Positions 6,703 through 15,299 of a stretch of 64,000 nucleotides of DNA are shown here, in pieces. The notes under the pieces were generated by a model. It searched no databases and had not been told where the DNA came from. It saw only the letters and a program-made list of their open reading frames with translations. The stretch spans positions 434,001 through 498,000 of the forward strand of contig NZ_RRYI01000001.1 of the NCBI RefSeq assembly GCF_003931565.1, read 5' to 3'. The stretch comes from Caulobacter sp. 602-1 (lineage in GTDB: Bacteria > Pseudomonadota > Alphaproteobacteria > Caulobacterales > Caulobacteraceae). Both the position numbers and the translations under genes were made by a program. The first letter of the stretch is position 1. Every line of letters starts with the position of its first letter.

Positions 6703-8622
6703 TTGCCCCTCGACACTCCCTTGAGCCAGGGCCCTGGCGTCGTCGCCAAGTCCGAGCTCACCGAGCCCGCTCGGGTCGCCCTGGTCGGCAACCCCAACTC
6801 CGGCAAGACCGCGCTGTTCAACGCCCTGACCGGCAGCCGCCAGAAGGTGGCCAACTATGCCGGCGTCACGGTCGAGCGGAAGGAAGGCGTGCTGACCACG
6901 CCCTCCGGCCGGCAGATGCGCGTGCTCGACCTGCCCGGCACCTATTCTCTGCGGGCCCGCAGCCCCGACGAGGTGGTCACCCGCGACGCGGTGATCGGCA
7001 AGCTGGAGGGCGAACTGGCTCCCGAGGCGCTGATCTGCGTGGCCGACGCCACCAACCTGCGCCTGGTCCTGCGCCTGGCCCTCGAACTGAAGCAGGTGGG
7101 CCGACCGTTCGTGCTGGCTCTCAACATGTTCGACATCGCCCAGCGCCAGGGCCTGCGTATCGACCTGGAGCGCCTGTCCCAGGAACTGGGCGCGCCGATC
7201 GTCACCACGGTGGCGACCCGCAAGCGCGGCCTGCCCGAGCTCCTGGAACAGGTCGAGGCCCTCGTCGCGGCCCGCAAGGTCGAGACCGAGAACGTCTGGC
7301 ACGAGCCGACCGCGAGCGAGATCCGCGTCGCCCACGCCGAGGCCCAGCGCATCTTCAAGGCCTGCGTGAAGCCGCCCGAGCGTCCGGACACCGTCACCGG
7401 AAAGATCGACGACGTGCTGCTGCACCCCGTCGCCGGCGTCCTGATCCTGATGACCCTGCTGTTCGTGATGTTCCAGGCGGTGTTCACCTGGGCCACGCCG
7501 GTCATGGACGGTATCGACGGGGCCTTCGCGGCCATCGCCGGCTGGACCAGCGCCCACCTGCCGGCGGGCCTGGTGACGAGCTTCATTTCCGACGGCCTGA
7601 TCGCCGGGGTGGGCAGCGTGCTGGTGTTCCTACCGCAGATCCTGATCCTGTTCTTCTTCATCCTGCTCCTGGAAGACAGTGGGTACATGGCCCGCGCGGC
7701 CTTCCTGATGGACAAGATCATGGGCGGCGCGGGCCTGCATGGGCGGGCCTTCATCCCGCTGCTGTCCAGCTTCGCCTGCGCCATTCCGGGCATCATGTCG
7801 ACGCGGGTGATCGACAACAAGGAAGACCGGCTGACCACCATCCTGGTCGCGCCCTTGATGACCTGTTCGGCGCGGATCCCGGTCTACACCCTGATCATCG
7901 GCGCCTTCATTCCCAAGCAGACCGTCTGGGGCGTACTGTCGCTGCAAGGCCTGGTCATGTTCGGCCTCTATGCCGGCGGCATCGTCAGCGCTCTGGTGGT
8001 CTCGTTCGTCATCCGCCGGGTGTTCTGGCGGGGCGCGGTCGAGCCTTTCATGATGGAACTGCCGACCTATCGCTGGCCCGAGCCGCGCAACGTGCTGATG
8101 AACCTGTGGACCCGCGCCCGGATCTTCATGAGCCGCGCCGGCCGGATCATCCTGCCGCTGATGGTCCTGGTGTGGGTGCTGTCGACCTTCCCCTATCCGC
8201 CGGAGGGCGCGACGGGTCCGGCCATCGACTACAGCTTCGCCGGCCGCATCGGCCACTTCATCGCCCCGGTCATGGCGCCGATCGGCTTCAACTGGCAGAT
8301 GACGGTCGCCCTGATCCCGGGCTTCGCGGCGCGCGAGGTCGCGGTGGCGGCGCTGGGCACGGTCTATGCGGTCGGCGGCGACGGCGACGCGGCCGCCACG
8401 ACCCTGGGCTCGCTGCTGGCCCACCAGTGGTCGCTGGCCAGCGCCCTGTCGTTCCTGTCCTGGTACGTCTTCGCCCCGCAGTGCGCGGCGACCCTGGGCG
8501 TGGTCAAGCGCGAGACCAACGGCTGGACCTGGCCGACGGTGATGTTCGTCTACATGACCAGCCTGGCCTATCTGGCCTCGTTCGTGACCTATCACCTCGC
8601 CGTGGCGATGGGCGCGGGCTAG
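6703..8622 (+). CDS. feoB: FeoB ferrous iron transporter
   Basis: 639 residues. N-terminal G-protein domain: G1 G-N-P-N-S-G-K-T at 29-36, a G2 Thr in Y-A-G-V-T-V-E, G3 D-L-P-G-T-Y-S-L, G4 N-M-F-D. The membrane part starts near residue 240 and holds Gate motifs, including the conserved E-D-S-G-Y-M-A-R-A-A-F-L-M-D. It imports Fe(II) across the inner membrane. The start is a TTG at 6703, the only reasonable start ahead of G1. Directly downstream of feoA; the next gene is convergent. Confidence 0.95.
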   Translation: MPLDTPLSQGPGVVAKSELTEPARVALVGNPNSGKTALFNALTGSRQKVANYAGVTVERKEGVLTTPSGRQMRVLDLPGTYSLRARSPDEVVTRDAVIGKLEGELAPEALICVADATNLRLVLRLALELKQVGRPFVLALNMFDIAQRQGLRIDLERLSQELGAPIVTTVATRKRGLPELLEQVEALVAARKVETENVWHEPTASEIRVAHAEAQRIFKACVKPPERPDTVTGKIDDVLLHPVAGVLILMTLLFVMFQAVFTWATPVMDGIDGAFAAIAGWTSAHLPAGLVTSFISDGLIAGVGSVLVFLPQILILFFFILLLEDSGYMARAAFLMDKIMGGAGLHGRAFIPLLSSFACAIPGIMSTRVIDNKEDRLTTILVAPLMTCSARIPVYTLIIGAFIPKQTVWGVLSLQGLVMFGLYAGGIVSALVVSFVIRRVFWRGAVEPFMMELPTYRWPEPRNVLMNLWTRARIFMSRAGRIILPLMVLVWVLSTFPYPPEGATGPAIDYSFAGRIGHFIAPVMAPIGFNWQMTVALIPGFAAREVAVAALGTVYAVGGDGDAAATTLGSLLAHQWSLASALSFLSWYVFAPQCAATLGVVKRETNGWTWPTVMFVYMTSLAYLASFVTYHLAVAMGAG

Positions 8623-8628
8623 CCGCCT

Positions 8629-9654
8629 CTATAGACCCTTGAGCCAGGCGAAGACGTCGTCGGGGCGCTCCTGGGCCGACAGGCCCTCCTGGCGCGCCGC
8701 CTCGCCCAGCTTGCGCAGTCGGCCGGGCGTGACGCCGAACCGGGCCCGGAAGGCGCGACTGAAGTGGGCGTCCGACCGGAAGCCATGGCGATAAGCGACC
8801 TCGGCCAGGGTCATCTGCTCGGCGCGGTCCTGAAGGATCACGTCGAAGGCCTGGTCCAGTCGCCGCCGCTGGATGAAGGCGCTGACGCCGCCGGCGGGTT
8901 CGAACACCTTGTAGAGCTGGCTGCGCGACACGCCCAGGTGCTCCCGCACCGTCTCCGGCGACAGGTCGGGATCGTCCAGCCGCCGCTCGACGAACTGCTG
9001 GCCGGCGATCAGCAGCACCTTCTCCAGCGGTCGGGGATCGGCGCCCATCGGTTCACCGCAGGCCAGGACCGCGCCGCTCACCAGGGCGGCCGTGGCCCTG
9101 GCGGTCATCGGCGCCTCGGCCGGCGTCATCGTCTCGATCGACTCCCACAGGGCGCGCAGGTGCGAGGCCAGCATCCTCCCCGTCGGGCTGGTCTCCGCGA
9201 CTACCCGGCCGTGGAAGTCGAGGCCGGCGGCCCTGGAATCCAGCAGGCCGCGCGGGATCATCAGGTAAAGCGTGACGTAGGGGCTATCGATCGTCGAGCG
9301 GTAGGGCCGCGCCATGTCCACCAGCCGGATCGCGCCCATGTCGCTGCTGGCTTCGCGGCCGTCATAGTCGGCGCGCCAGAGGTTCTTCCCCAGATCCAGC
9401 ACCGCCATGACGGTGTCCGTCGGGTCGGCCATGATGTGGGTGAGCTTGCGCTCGAACCGCTGGGGAACGCCGACGCAGCGTGCGAAGACGACAGGGCCAA
9501 GCTGGTAGCCTTCCAGCTGGTTGTGGAAGTCCGCCTCGGGCGACAGCAGGGTGATGTCGAACAGGTGCGCGCAGGCCTTGCGGTACGTTTCGACGGCGTC
9601 GGGCTGCTCGCGGGCGTCCAGCACCCATAGATCCCGACTTAGACGGTCACTCAC
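8629..9654 (-). CDS. AraC-family transcriptional regulator
   Basis: 341 residues. The first about 200 residues resemble the AraC-binding-like domain of the AraC/XylS regulators with FeaR/OxyR-like ligand modules. The C-terminal third contains two helix-turn-helices; V-S-R-S-Q-L-Y-K-V-F-E and the closing segment R-H-G-F-R-S-D-A-H-F-S-R-A-F-R-A-R-F-G are typical. The target is unknown: neighbours are the convergent feoB and, beyond a 247-bp spacer without recognisable features, an unrelated dehydrogenase gene. Confidence 0.88.
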   Translation of the reverse strand: MSDRLSRDLWVLDAREQPDAVETYRKACAHLFDITLLSPEADFHNQLEGYQLGPVVFARCVGVPQRFERKLTHIMADPTDTVMAVLDLGKNLWRADYDGREASSDMGAIRLVDMARPYRSTIDSPYVTLYLMIPRGLLDSRAAGLDFHGRVVAETSPTGRMLASHLRALWESIETMTPAEAPMTARATAALVSGAVLACGEPMGADPRPLEKVLLIAGQQFVERRLDDPDLSPETVREHLGVSRSQLYKVFEPAGGVSAFIQRRRLDQAFDVILQDRAEQMTLAEVAYRHGFRSDAHFSRAFRARFGVTPGRLRKLGEAARQEGLSAQERPDDVFAWLKGL

Positions 9655-9882
9655 GCGGAAGCCTCGCCGAACGGCCGAGACTCATCCCGGCGAAAATCCC
9701 AGAGCAATAGAATGTGGATCGTCGGTCAATGACAGAGCCGGGTCGCCGCGCGAGAACAGGGGGCATGTCGCGCGCCGGTGGGGTACAGGCGCGCCATGCC
9801 CAGAGCCTCCTCCTTCGCGGAACCCAGGAGGTGGTGGGGCGGTTCGTCGGCGCGTGTCCTGATCGCGCCGACGAAACGCTGG

Positions 9883-9909
9883 GGCCCTAGCGGGGCAGGC
9901 CCTAGCGGG
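9883..9909. repeat. 15-bp-period tandem duplication at the end of hbd
   Basis: GGCCCTAGCGGG occurs at 9883-9894 and again at 9898-9909. The second copy contains the stop codon of the 3-hydroxybutyryl-CoA dehydrogenase gene. It looks like a small local duplication of the gene end; no function is apparent. Confidence 0.6.
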
Positions 9910-10780
9910 TCGGAACCGGGACTTCGCCGCGATAGTCGTAGAAGCCTCGGCCGGTTTTCTTGCCCAGCCAGCCGGCCTCGACATACTTCACCAGCAGCGG
10001 GCAGGGACGGTACTTGCTGTCGGCCAGGCCTTCGTGGAGCACGTTCATGATGCTCAACACGGTGTCCAGGCCGATGAAGTCGCCCAGCTCCAGCGGGCCC
10101 ATCGGATGGTTGGCGCCCAGCTTCATCGCCGTGTCGATGGCGTCGACCGTGCCCACCCCTTCATACAGGGTGTAGATCGCCTCGTTGATCATCGGCACCA
10201 GCACGCGGTTGACGATGAAGGCGGGGAAGTCCTCGGCGTTGCTGGTGATCTTGCCCAGCGATTTGGCGAAGGCCACGGCCGTCTCGTAGGTCGGCACGTC
10301 GGTGGCGATGCCGCGGATGATCTCCACGAGCTTCATCAGCGGCACCGGGTTCATGAAGTGCAGGCCGATGAAGCGCTCGGGACGATCCGTGGCCGAGGCC
10401 AGGCGCGTGATCGAGATCGACGAGGTGTTCGAAGCCAGCAGCGTGTCGGGCTTGAGGTGCGGCTGCAGGCTGCGGAAGATCGACTTCTTGATCTCCTCGT
10501 TTTCCGTGGCCGCTTCGATGGCCAGGTCGGTGTCGCCGATGGTCTCCAGGCCCTCGGCCGCGGAGATGCGGGCTAGGGCCGACTTCATCGCGGCGTCGTC
10601 GATGATGCCGCGACCGACCTGACGGGCCATGTTCTTCTCGATCAGGGCCAGACCGGCGTCGATCCGCTCGCGCGAGACGTCATGCAGACGCACGTCATAG
10701 CCGGCGAGGGCGACGACATGGGCGATGCCAGACCCCATCTGGCCGGCGCCGATAACGCCGACCGTCTTGATTTCACTCAT
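9902..10780 (-). CDS. 3-hydroxybutyryl-CoA dehydrogenase
   Basis: 292 residues. The Rossmann motif G-V-I-G-A-G-Q-M-G-S-G-I-A starts at residue 8, followed by the conserved S-S-I-S-I-T and the signature G-L-H-F-M-N-P-V-P-L-M-K-L-V-E near residue 140, which contains the catalytic His. The C-terminal helical domain includes A-N-H-P-M-G-P-L-E-L-G-D-F-I-G-L-D. It oxidises (S)-3-hydroxybutyryl-CoA to acetoacetyl-CoA with NAD(P), or the reverse in C4 units feeding PHB or the ethylmalonyl-CoA pathway. Start at 10780 is set by family length; the upstream extension is not coding-like. Confidence 0.92.
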   Translation of the reverse strand: MSEIKTVGVIGAGQMGSGIAHVVALAGYDVRLHDVSRERIDAGLALIEKNMARQVGRGIIDDAAMKSALARISAAEGLETIGDTDLAIEAATENEEIKKSIFRSLQPHLKPDTLLASNTSSISITRLASATDRPERFIGLHFMNPVPLMKLVEIIRGIATDVPTYETAVAFAKSLGKITSNAEDFPAFIVNRVLVPMINEAIYTLYEGVGTVDAIDTAMKLGANHPMGPLELGDFIGLDTVLSIMNVLHEGLADSKYRPCPLLVKYVEAGWLGKKTGRGFYDYRGEVPVPTR

Positions 10781-10918
10781 AAAAGCCAAGCCTTCGCTTG
10801 AATTCGCGCCGGACATTCGCGCCGGACCCTGGGATGTGCCGACTTTTCTAGCACGAGAAACCGTGGCGCCGCCAAGGCTTTGCTGCGATGCAACGTGAGC
10901 GTGGTTGTCAGGCGGAGA

Positions 10919-11983
10919 TCACGCTGTGGGCGGATAGGCGCGGACCGCGCCGTCCGGGTCCTCGATCGCGCTCCCCCCGGGTCCTTGGGAGACGTAGTTC
11001 GGTCCGACCGGGACCTTGCCGTGGCCGCCGGGGATGTCGAGGACATAGGTCGGCTGGGCCAGGCCCGAGACTGTCCCGCGCAAGGCCTTCATGATCGCCT
11101 GTCCCTCGGCCAGAGTCGTGCGCAGGTGGGCGGTGCCCGGCGCGTGGTCGCCATGATGCAAATAGTAGGGCCTGATCCGCGTCTCGACGAAGGCCCGCAT
11201 CAGGTCCGCCAGCGCCTCGGCGTCGTCGTTGACGCCCCGCAGCAGCACCGTCTGGCTGACCATCGGGATCCCGGCGTCGACGATCCGGGCGCAGGCGGCG
11301 CGGGCGGCCGGGGTCAGCTCGCGGACGTGGTTGGCGTGCAGGGCGACATAGACGGTCTTGGTCGTGCGTTTCAGCGCCGCGATCAGGTCGTCGGTGACCG
11401 CGTCCGGATCGACGGCGGGCACGCGCGTGTGGAACCGAACGATCCTGACGTGGGGGATCGCCTCCAGGCGGTCCATCAGGTCGGCCAGGCGGCGGGGCGA
11501 CAGCACAAAGGGGTCTCCGCCGGTGACGATGACCTCCCAGATCTCCGGTCGGCCGGCGATATAGGCGAAGGCGGAGTCCAGCTGGGCCGGAGTCAGGTTC
11601 GCCAGACCCTCGGGCCCGACCATTTCGCGGCGGAAGCAGAACCGGCAGTAGACCGCGCAGGTATGGGTCGGCTTCAGCAGCACGCGGTCGCGATAGCGAT
11701 GGACGATCCCTTCGACCGGACTGTGGACATTGTCGCCGATCGGATCGCCGTCCTCGCCGGGGCTGCTGATCAGCTCCTCGGGCGAGGGGATGAACTGACG
11801 GGCGATCGGGTCGTCGTCACGGGCGGGATCGATCAGTTCGGCCATGGCCGGGGTGACCGCCACGGCGTAGCGCGCCGCCACCGCCTCCAGCGCCGCCAGG
11901 CGCTCGGGCGGAACCAGCCCGGCCTCGGTCAGGGATCCGACGTCGCGGAGGGTTTTCCCCAGGTTCGAGAAGGGGGGGGACAT
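10919..11983 (-). CDS. epmB: EpmB-like lysine 2,3-aminomutase (EF-P modification)
   Basis: 354 residues. Radical-SAM cluster motif C-A-V-Y-C-R-F-C near residue 115, with the following R-R-E-M-V-G characteristic of the KamA/EpmB family; a T-G-G-D-P-F stretch near residue 160 fits PLP/SAM binding. EpmB converts (S)-alpha-lysine to (R)-beta-lysine, which EpmA attaches to elongation factor P. The C-terminal PLP Lys is likely in the H-G-K-V-P segment. epmA and efp lie 1.5-3 kb away, which argues for EpmB rather than catabolic KamA. The start is uncertain: ATG at 11983 is preferred, with a longer form to 12022 possible. Confidence 0.85.
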   Translation of the reverse strand: MSPPFSNLGKTLRDVGSLTEAGLVPPERLAALEAVAARYAVAVTPAMAELIDPARDDDPIARQFIPSPEELISSPGEDGDPIGDNVHSPVEGIVHRYRDRVLLKPTHTCAVYCRFCFRREMVGPEGLANLTPAQLDSAFAYIAGRPEIWEVIVTGGDPFVLSPRRLADLMDRLEAIPHVRIVRFHTRVPAVDPDAVTDDLIAALKRTTKTVYVALHANHVRELTPAARAACARIVDAGIPMVSQTVLLRGVNDDAEALADLMRAFVETRIRPYYLHHGDHAPGTAHLRTTLAEGQAIMKALRGTVSGLAQPTYVLDIPGGHGKVPVGPNYVSQGPGGSAIEDPDGAVRAYPPTA

Positions 11984-12078
11984 GAGGCGCGGGGATATGC
12001 GGGATTTCCGGGCCGGAGGCAAATTACGGGTCTGTTCAGCTCTGGCCCTTAACCGTGACCGCGAGGCGGAGGACCATC

Positions 12079-13482
12079 GTGACCCAGGACAGCGCGATCG
12101 CTCGCAACGTGGCCCCTTTGGCGGCGGCCCTGGTCATGGCGACGGTCTTCCTGTTCCTGCCCCAGGTGCTGAACGACGGCGACACCTACTGGCACATGGC
12201 CACGGGGGAGTGGATCCTGGCCCACGGCCGCGTCCCCGACCGTGATGTCTTCTCCTATACGCAGGCCGGCCGGCCGTGGGTGGCGCACGAGTGGCTGTCC
12301 GAGGCGCTGATGGCCCTGGCCGCGCGCCTGGCCGGTTGGGCTGGGGTAACGGCGCTGTTCGCAATCGCCATGGGCGGCGCGGCCTGGATGCTGGTCCGCC
12401 GGCTCTCGCTGCGGCTGGGCGGCCTGACCCTGATCACGACCACGGTGCTGGCCCTGGCCTGCATGAGCGGCAGCCTGCTGGCGCGACCGCACCTCTTCAT
12501 GCTGCCGCTGCTGGTGGCCTGGACGATCGAGATGCTGGCCGCCCGCGACGCGGATCGCGCGCCGAGCCTTTGGTTCGCCCTACTGATGATCCTGTGGGCC
12601 AATCTGCACGGCAGCTGGGTGTTTGGCCTGGTGGTCGCCGGCGCCTTCGGGCTGGAGGCGCTGGCCGAGCCGAACGCCGACAAGCTGAAGGTGCTGCGCG
12701 GCTGGGGCCTGTTCGGTCTGGTCAGCCTGGTCTGCGCCGCGATCACGCCGCACGGGCCGGCGGCGCTGCTGTTTCCGTTCCAGGTGACCAGCATGGCGGT
12801 GCTGCCGCACATCACCGAGTGGCGGGCCGAGGACTTCTCGCACGTCTCGACCTTCGCGATGGTGCTGCTGGCGACCCTGTTCGTCTGCCTGGCACGAGGC
12901 GTGAAGGTCCCGACCGTCCGGCTCCTGCTGCTGCTGACCTTGTTGTTGATGGGCCTTCAGCACATCCGTCACCAGCTGGTGCTGGCCGCCATCGCGCCGC
13001 TGCTGCTGGCGGGGCCGCTGGCCGAGGCGCTGGGCCATGAGCCGGCCAGGCCCAAGCCGTCACGGGCCCTGCTGGCCGGTTTCGGCGTGGCCTGCGTCCT
13101 GTTGCTGGGCGCGCGCCTGGCCTTGCCGCTACAAAGGGTCGACGGTCTCAACAGCCCCGTCGCGGCCCTGGACAGCGTGCCGGCCGAGCTCCGGACCCAA
13201 CCGGTGCTCAACGGCTACGGCCTGGGCGGCTACCTGATCTACAAGGGCGTGAAGCCCTTCATCGACGGGCGCGCCGACATGTACGGCGACGCGTTCAGCA
13301 AGCGGTACTTCCAGGCGGTCGAGCCCGACCCTGTCGCCCTGCGCAAGCTGCTGGCCGACTACCGCGTGGCCTGGACGATCTTCACGCCGGACGATCCGGT
13401 GGTGGCGCTGCTGGACCAGGATCCGGCCTGGCGTCGGATCCACGCGGACCCCTATGCGGTGGTCCACCGGCGAGTGGATTAG
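12079..13482 (+). CDS. Polytopic membrane protein, GT-C-like, unknown function
   Basis: 467 residues with about ten membrane spans. The first periplasmic loop has N-D-G-D-T-Y-W-H-M-A-T-G-E-W and later P-W-V-A-H-E-W-L-S-E, the sort of acidic/His-rich first loop found in GT-C-type polyprenyl-linked sugar transferases. The soluble C-terminus has N-G-Y-G-L-G-G-Y-L-I-Y and D-G-R-A-D-M-Y-G-D. I chose the GTG at 12079 since GGAGG precedes it by seven bases; the GTG at 12055 lacks an SD. It lies between epmB and epmA but on the opposite strand. Convergent with epmA, sharing TTAG. No enzymatic function can be assigned with certainty. Confidence 0.75.
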   Translation: MTQDSAIARNVAPLAAALVMATVFLFLPQVLNDGDTYWHMATGEWILAHGRVPDRDVFSYTQAGRPWVAHEWLSEALMALAARLAGWAGVTALFAIAMGGAAWMLVRRLSLRLGGLTLITTTVLALACMSGSLLARPHLFMLPLLVAWTIEMLAARDADRAPSLWFALLMILWANLHGSWVFGLVVAGAFGLEALAEPNADKLKVLRGWGLFGLVSLVCAAITPHGPAALLFPFQVTSMAVLPHITEWRAEDFSHVSTFAMVLLATLFVCLARGVKVPTVRLLLLLTLLLMGLQHIRHQLVLAAIAPLLLAGPLAEALGHEPARPKPSRALLAGFGVACVLLLGARLALPLQRVDGLNSPVAALDSVPAELRTQPVLNGYGLGGYLIYKGVKPFIDGRADMYGDAFSKRYFQAVEPDPVALRKLLADYRVAWTIFTPDDPVVALLDQDPAWRRIHADPYAVVHRRVD

Positions 13483-14540
13483 CCCTCCGCCACCGGCGTC
13501 CAGACCACGTCCTCGATCCGACGGGCGCCGGTGGCCAGGAGAACCAGGCGATCGAAGCCGAGGGCGGATCCCGAAGCTTCGGGCATGTGCTCCAGGGCGG
13601 CCAGGAAGTCCTCGTCGACCGGATAGCGCTCGCCGTAGATGCGGGCCTTCTCGTCCATCTCGATCACGAACCGGCGGCGCTGCTCGGCCGGGTCGGTGAG
13701 CTCCCCGAAGGCGTTGGCCAGCTCGACCCCGCAGGCATAGAGCTCGAACCGTTCGGCCACGCGCGGGTCGGCGTCCTTTGGGCGGGCCAGGGCCGCTTCC
13801 GAGATCGGATATTCGCACAGTACGGTGGCGCGGCCTTCGCCCAGTCGCGGCTCGACCTTCTCGACGATGACGCGGCTGAAGACGTCGGCCCAGCTGTCGT
13901 CGTCGGCCACGCGGATCCCGGCGACGCGGGCGGCGGCGGCCAGGGCGTCGCGGTCGGTCGAGCCGTCGGCGGCCACGCTGGCCAGCAGGTCGACGCCGGC
14001 GTGTCGGTGGAAAGCCTCGGCCACCGACAGGCGCTCGGGCTCGGCGAACGGATCGCAGGCCATGCCCCTGAAATCGAAGCGCTTCGCGCCCGCCGTCTCG
14101 GCCGCCAGAGCCAGCAAGGTCGCGCAGTCGTCCATCAGCGCCTGGTAGGGTGCGCCGGCCCTGTACCATTCCAGCATCGTGAACTCGGGATGGTGCAGCG
14201 GCCCGCGCTCGCGGTTGCGCCAGACCTTGCCCAGGCTGAAGATCCTGTCCTCGCCCGCCGCCAGCAGTTTCTTGCAGGCGAACTCCGGCGAGGTGTGCAG
14301 GTAGAGCGGACGAGCTTCCCCCGAGATGGTCAACGCCTCCGTTGCGAAGGCGTGCAGGTGCGCTTCGTTACCGGGCGAGATCTGCAGGGCCGCGGCCTCC
14401 ACCTCCTCGAACCCCTCGGCTTCGAACCAGGCGCGGAACGCCCGGGTGATGCGGTTGCGGGCTAGCAGGAACGGGCGGCGGTCGGCGTGGACGTCGCTAC
14501 GCCACCAGGCGGCGCCGTGGGGGGGAGGGGTCTGGGACAA
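13479..14540 (-). CDS. epmA: EF-P lysine ligase EpmA (GenX/PoxA-like)
   Basis: 353 residues, a class II lysyl-tRNA synthetase catalytic domain without the anticodon-binding domain. Motif 2 is visible as K-V-W-R-N-R-E-R-G-P-L-H-H-P-E-F-T-M-L-E-W-Y, and motif 3 as G-S-A-L-G-F-D-R-L-V-L-L near the C-terminus. EpmA transfers beta-lysine to a conserved Lys of EF-P. The gene is divergent from efp with 119 bp between starts. Start ATG at 14540. The match in length (about 325-350) and the missing N-terminal OB domain distinguish it from LysS. Confidence 0.93.
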   Translation of the reverse strand: MSQTPPPHGAAWWRSDVHADRRPFLLARNRITRAFRAWFEAEGFEEVEAAALQISPGNEAHLHAFATEALTISGEARPLYLHTSPEFACKKLLAAGEDRIFSLGKVWRNRERGPLHHPEFTMLEWYRAGAPYQALMDDCATLLALAAETAGAKRFDFRGMACDPFAEPERLSVAEAFHRHAGVDLLASVAADGSTDRDALAAAARVAGIRVADDDSWADVFSRVIVEKVEPRLGEGRATVLCEYPISEAALARPKDADPRVAERFELYACGVELANAFGELTDPAEQRRRFVIEMDEKARIYGERYPVDEDFLAALEHMPEASGSALGFDRLVLLATGARRIEDVVWTPVAEG

Positions 14541-14659
14541 GAGCGGAAACCGAAGAAGCTGGAGATTTCGCCCCGTTCGCTATAGGAGGGCGGGCACGGA
14601 TCAATAGCATGATCGCGCCCGCGGCCTCGCGCGCGCTTTCCACCGAGGACGAAACTTAA

Positions 14660-15226
14660 GTGAAGGTCGCAGCCAGCTCGCTCCGCAAAGGCGCCGTCGT
14701 CGACATGGACGGCAAGCTCTACGTCGTCCTGACGGTCGACAACATCCACCCCGGCAAGGGCACCCCGGTGACCCAGCTGAACATGCGCCGCATTTCGGAC
14801 GGCGTGAAGGTTTCGGAACGCTACCGCACGACCGAGCAGGTCGAGCGCGCCTTCGTCGACCAGCGTGACCATACCTTCCTCTACCAGGACGGCGACGGCT
14901 ATCACTTCATGAACCCGGAAACCTTCGACCAGGTCGTGGCCACCGAGGAGGTGATCGGCGACGCCGCGCCCTACCTGCAGGAGAACATGACGGTCCAGCT
15001 GTCGACTCACAACGACGTGCCGATCGCCATCGAACTGCCGCGAACCATGATCCTCGAGATCGTCGACACTGAACCGTCGGTGAAGGGGCAGACCGCCTCG
15101 TCGTCCTACAAGCCGGCCCTGCTGAGCAACGGCGTCAAGACGACCGTCCCGCCCTACATCACCGTCGGCACCCGCGTCGTGATCCTGACGGAAGACAACT
15201 CGTATCAGGAACGCGCCAAGGACTAA
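14660..15226 (+). CDS. efp: Elongation factor P
   Basis: 188 residues, three beta-barrel domains. The domain I tip loop reads H-P-G-K-G-T with the Lys at position 33, the residue that receives beta-lysine. EF-P enters the ribosomal E site and relieves stalling at polyproline. The GTG start gives the standard family length. The Lys at the tip, instead of Arg, and the neighbouring epmA/epmB homologues indicate the beta-lysylation route. Followed by an intrinsic terminator. Confidence 0.97.
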   Translation: MKVAASSLRKGAVVDMDGKLYVVLTVDNIHPGKGTPVTQLNMRRISDGVKVSERYRTTEQVERAFVDQRDHTFLYQDGDGYHFMNPETFDQVVATEEVIGDAAPYLQENMTVQLSTHNDVPIAIELPRTMILEIVDTEPSVKGQTASSSYKPALLSNGVKTTVPPYITVGTRVVILTEDNSYQERAKD

Positions 15227-15249
15227 GTCCTTCGGAGCTTCGAAACGCG

Positions 15250-15282
15250 AAAGGCCCGACGGGAAACCGCCGGGCCTTTTTT
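15250..15282 (+). terminator. Intrinsic terminator of efp
   Basis: AAAGGCCCG and CGGGCCTTT form a strong stem around an inner CGG/CCG and a GAAA loop, followed by a run of T. It begins 24 bases after the efp stop. Confidence 0.9.
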
Positions 15283-15299
15283 GTTCGCGGTTCCCAGGT

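Noticed and set aside
9655..9901. Possible small genes in the AraC-hbd spacer
   Set aside because: Only unsupported frames rich in Arg/Gly/Pro, no SD, no hairpin plus T-run; nothing reportable beyond the short duplication at its end.
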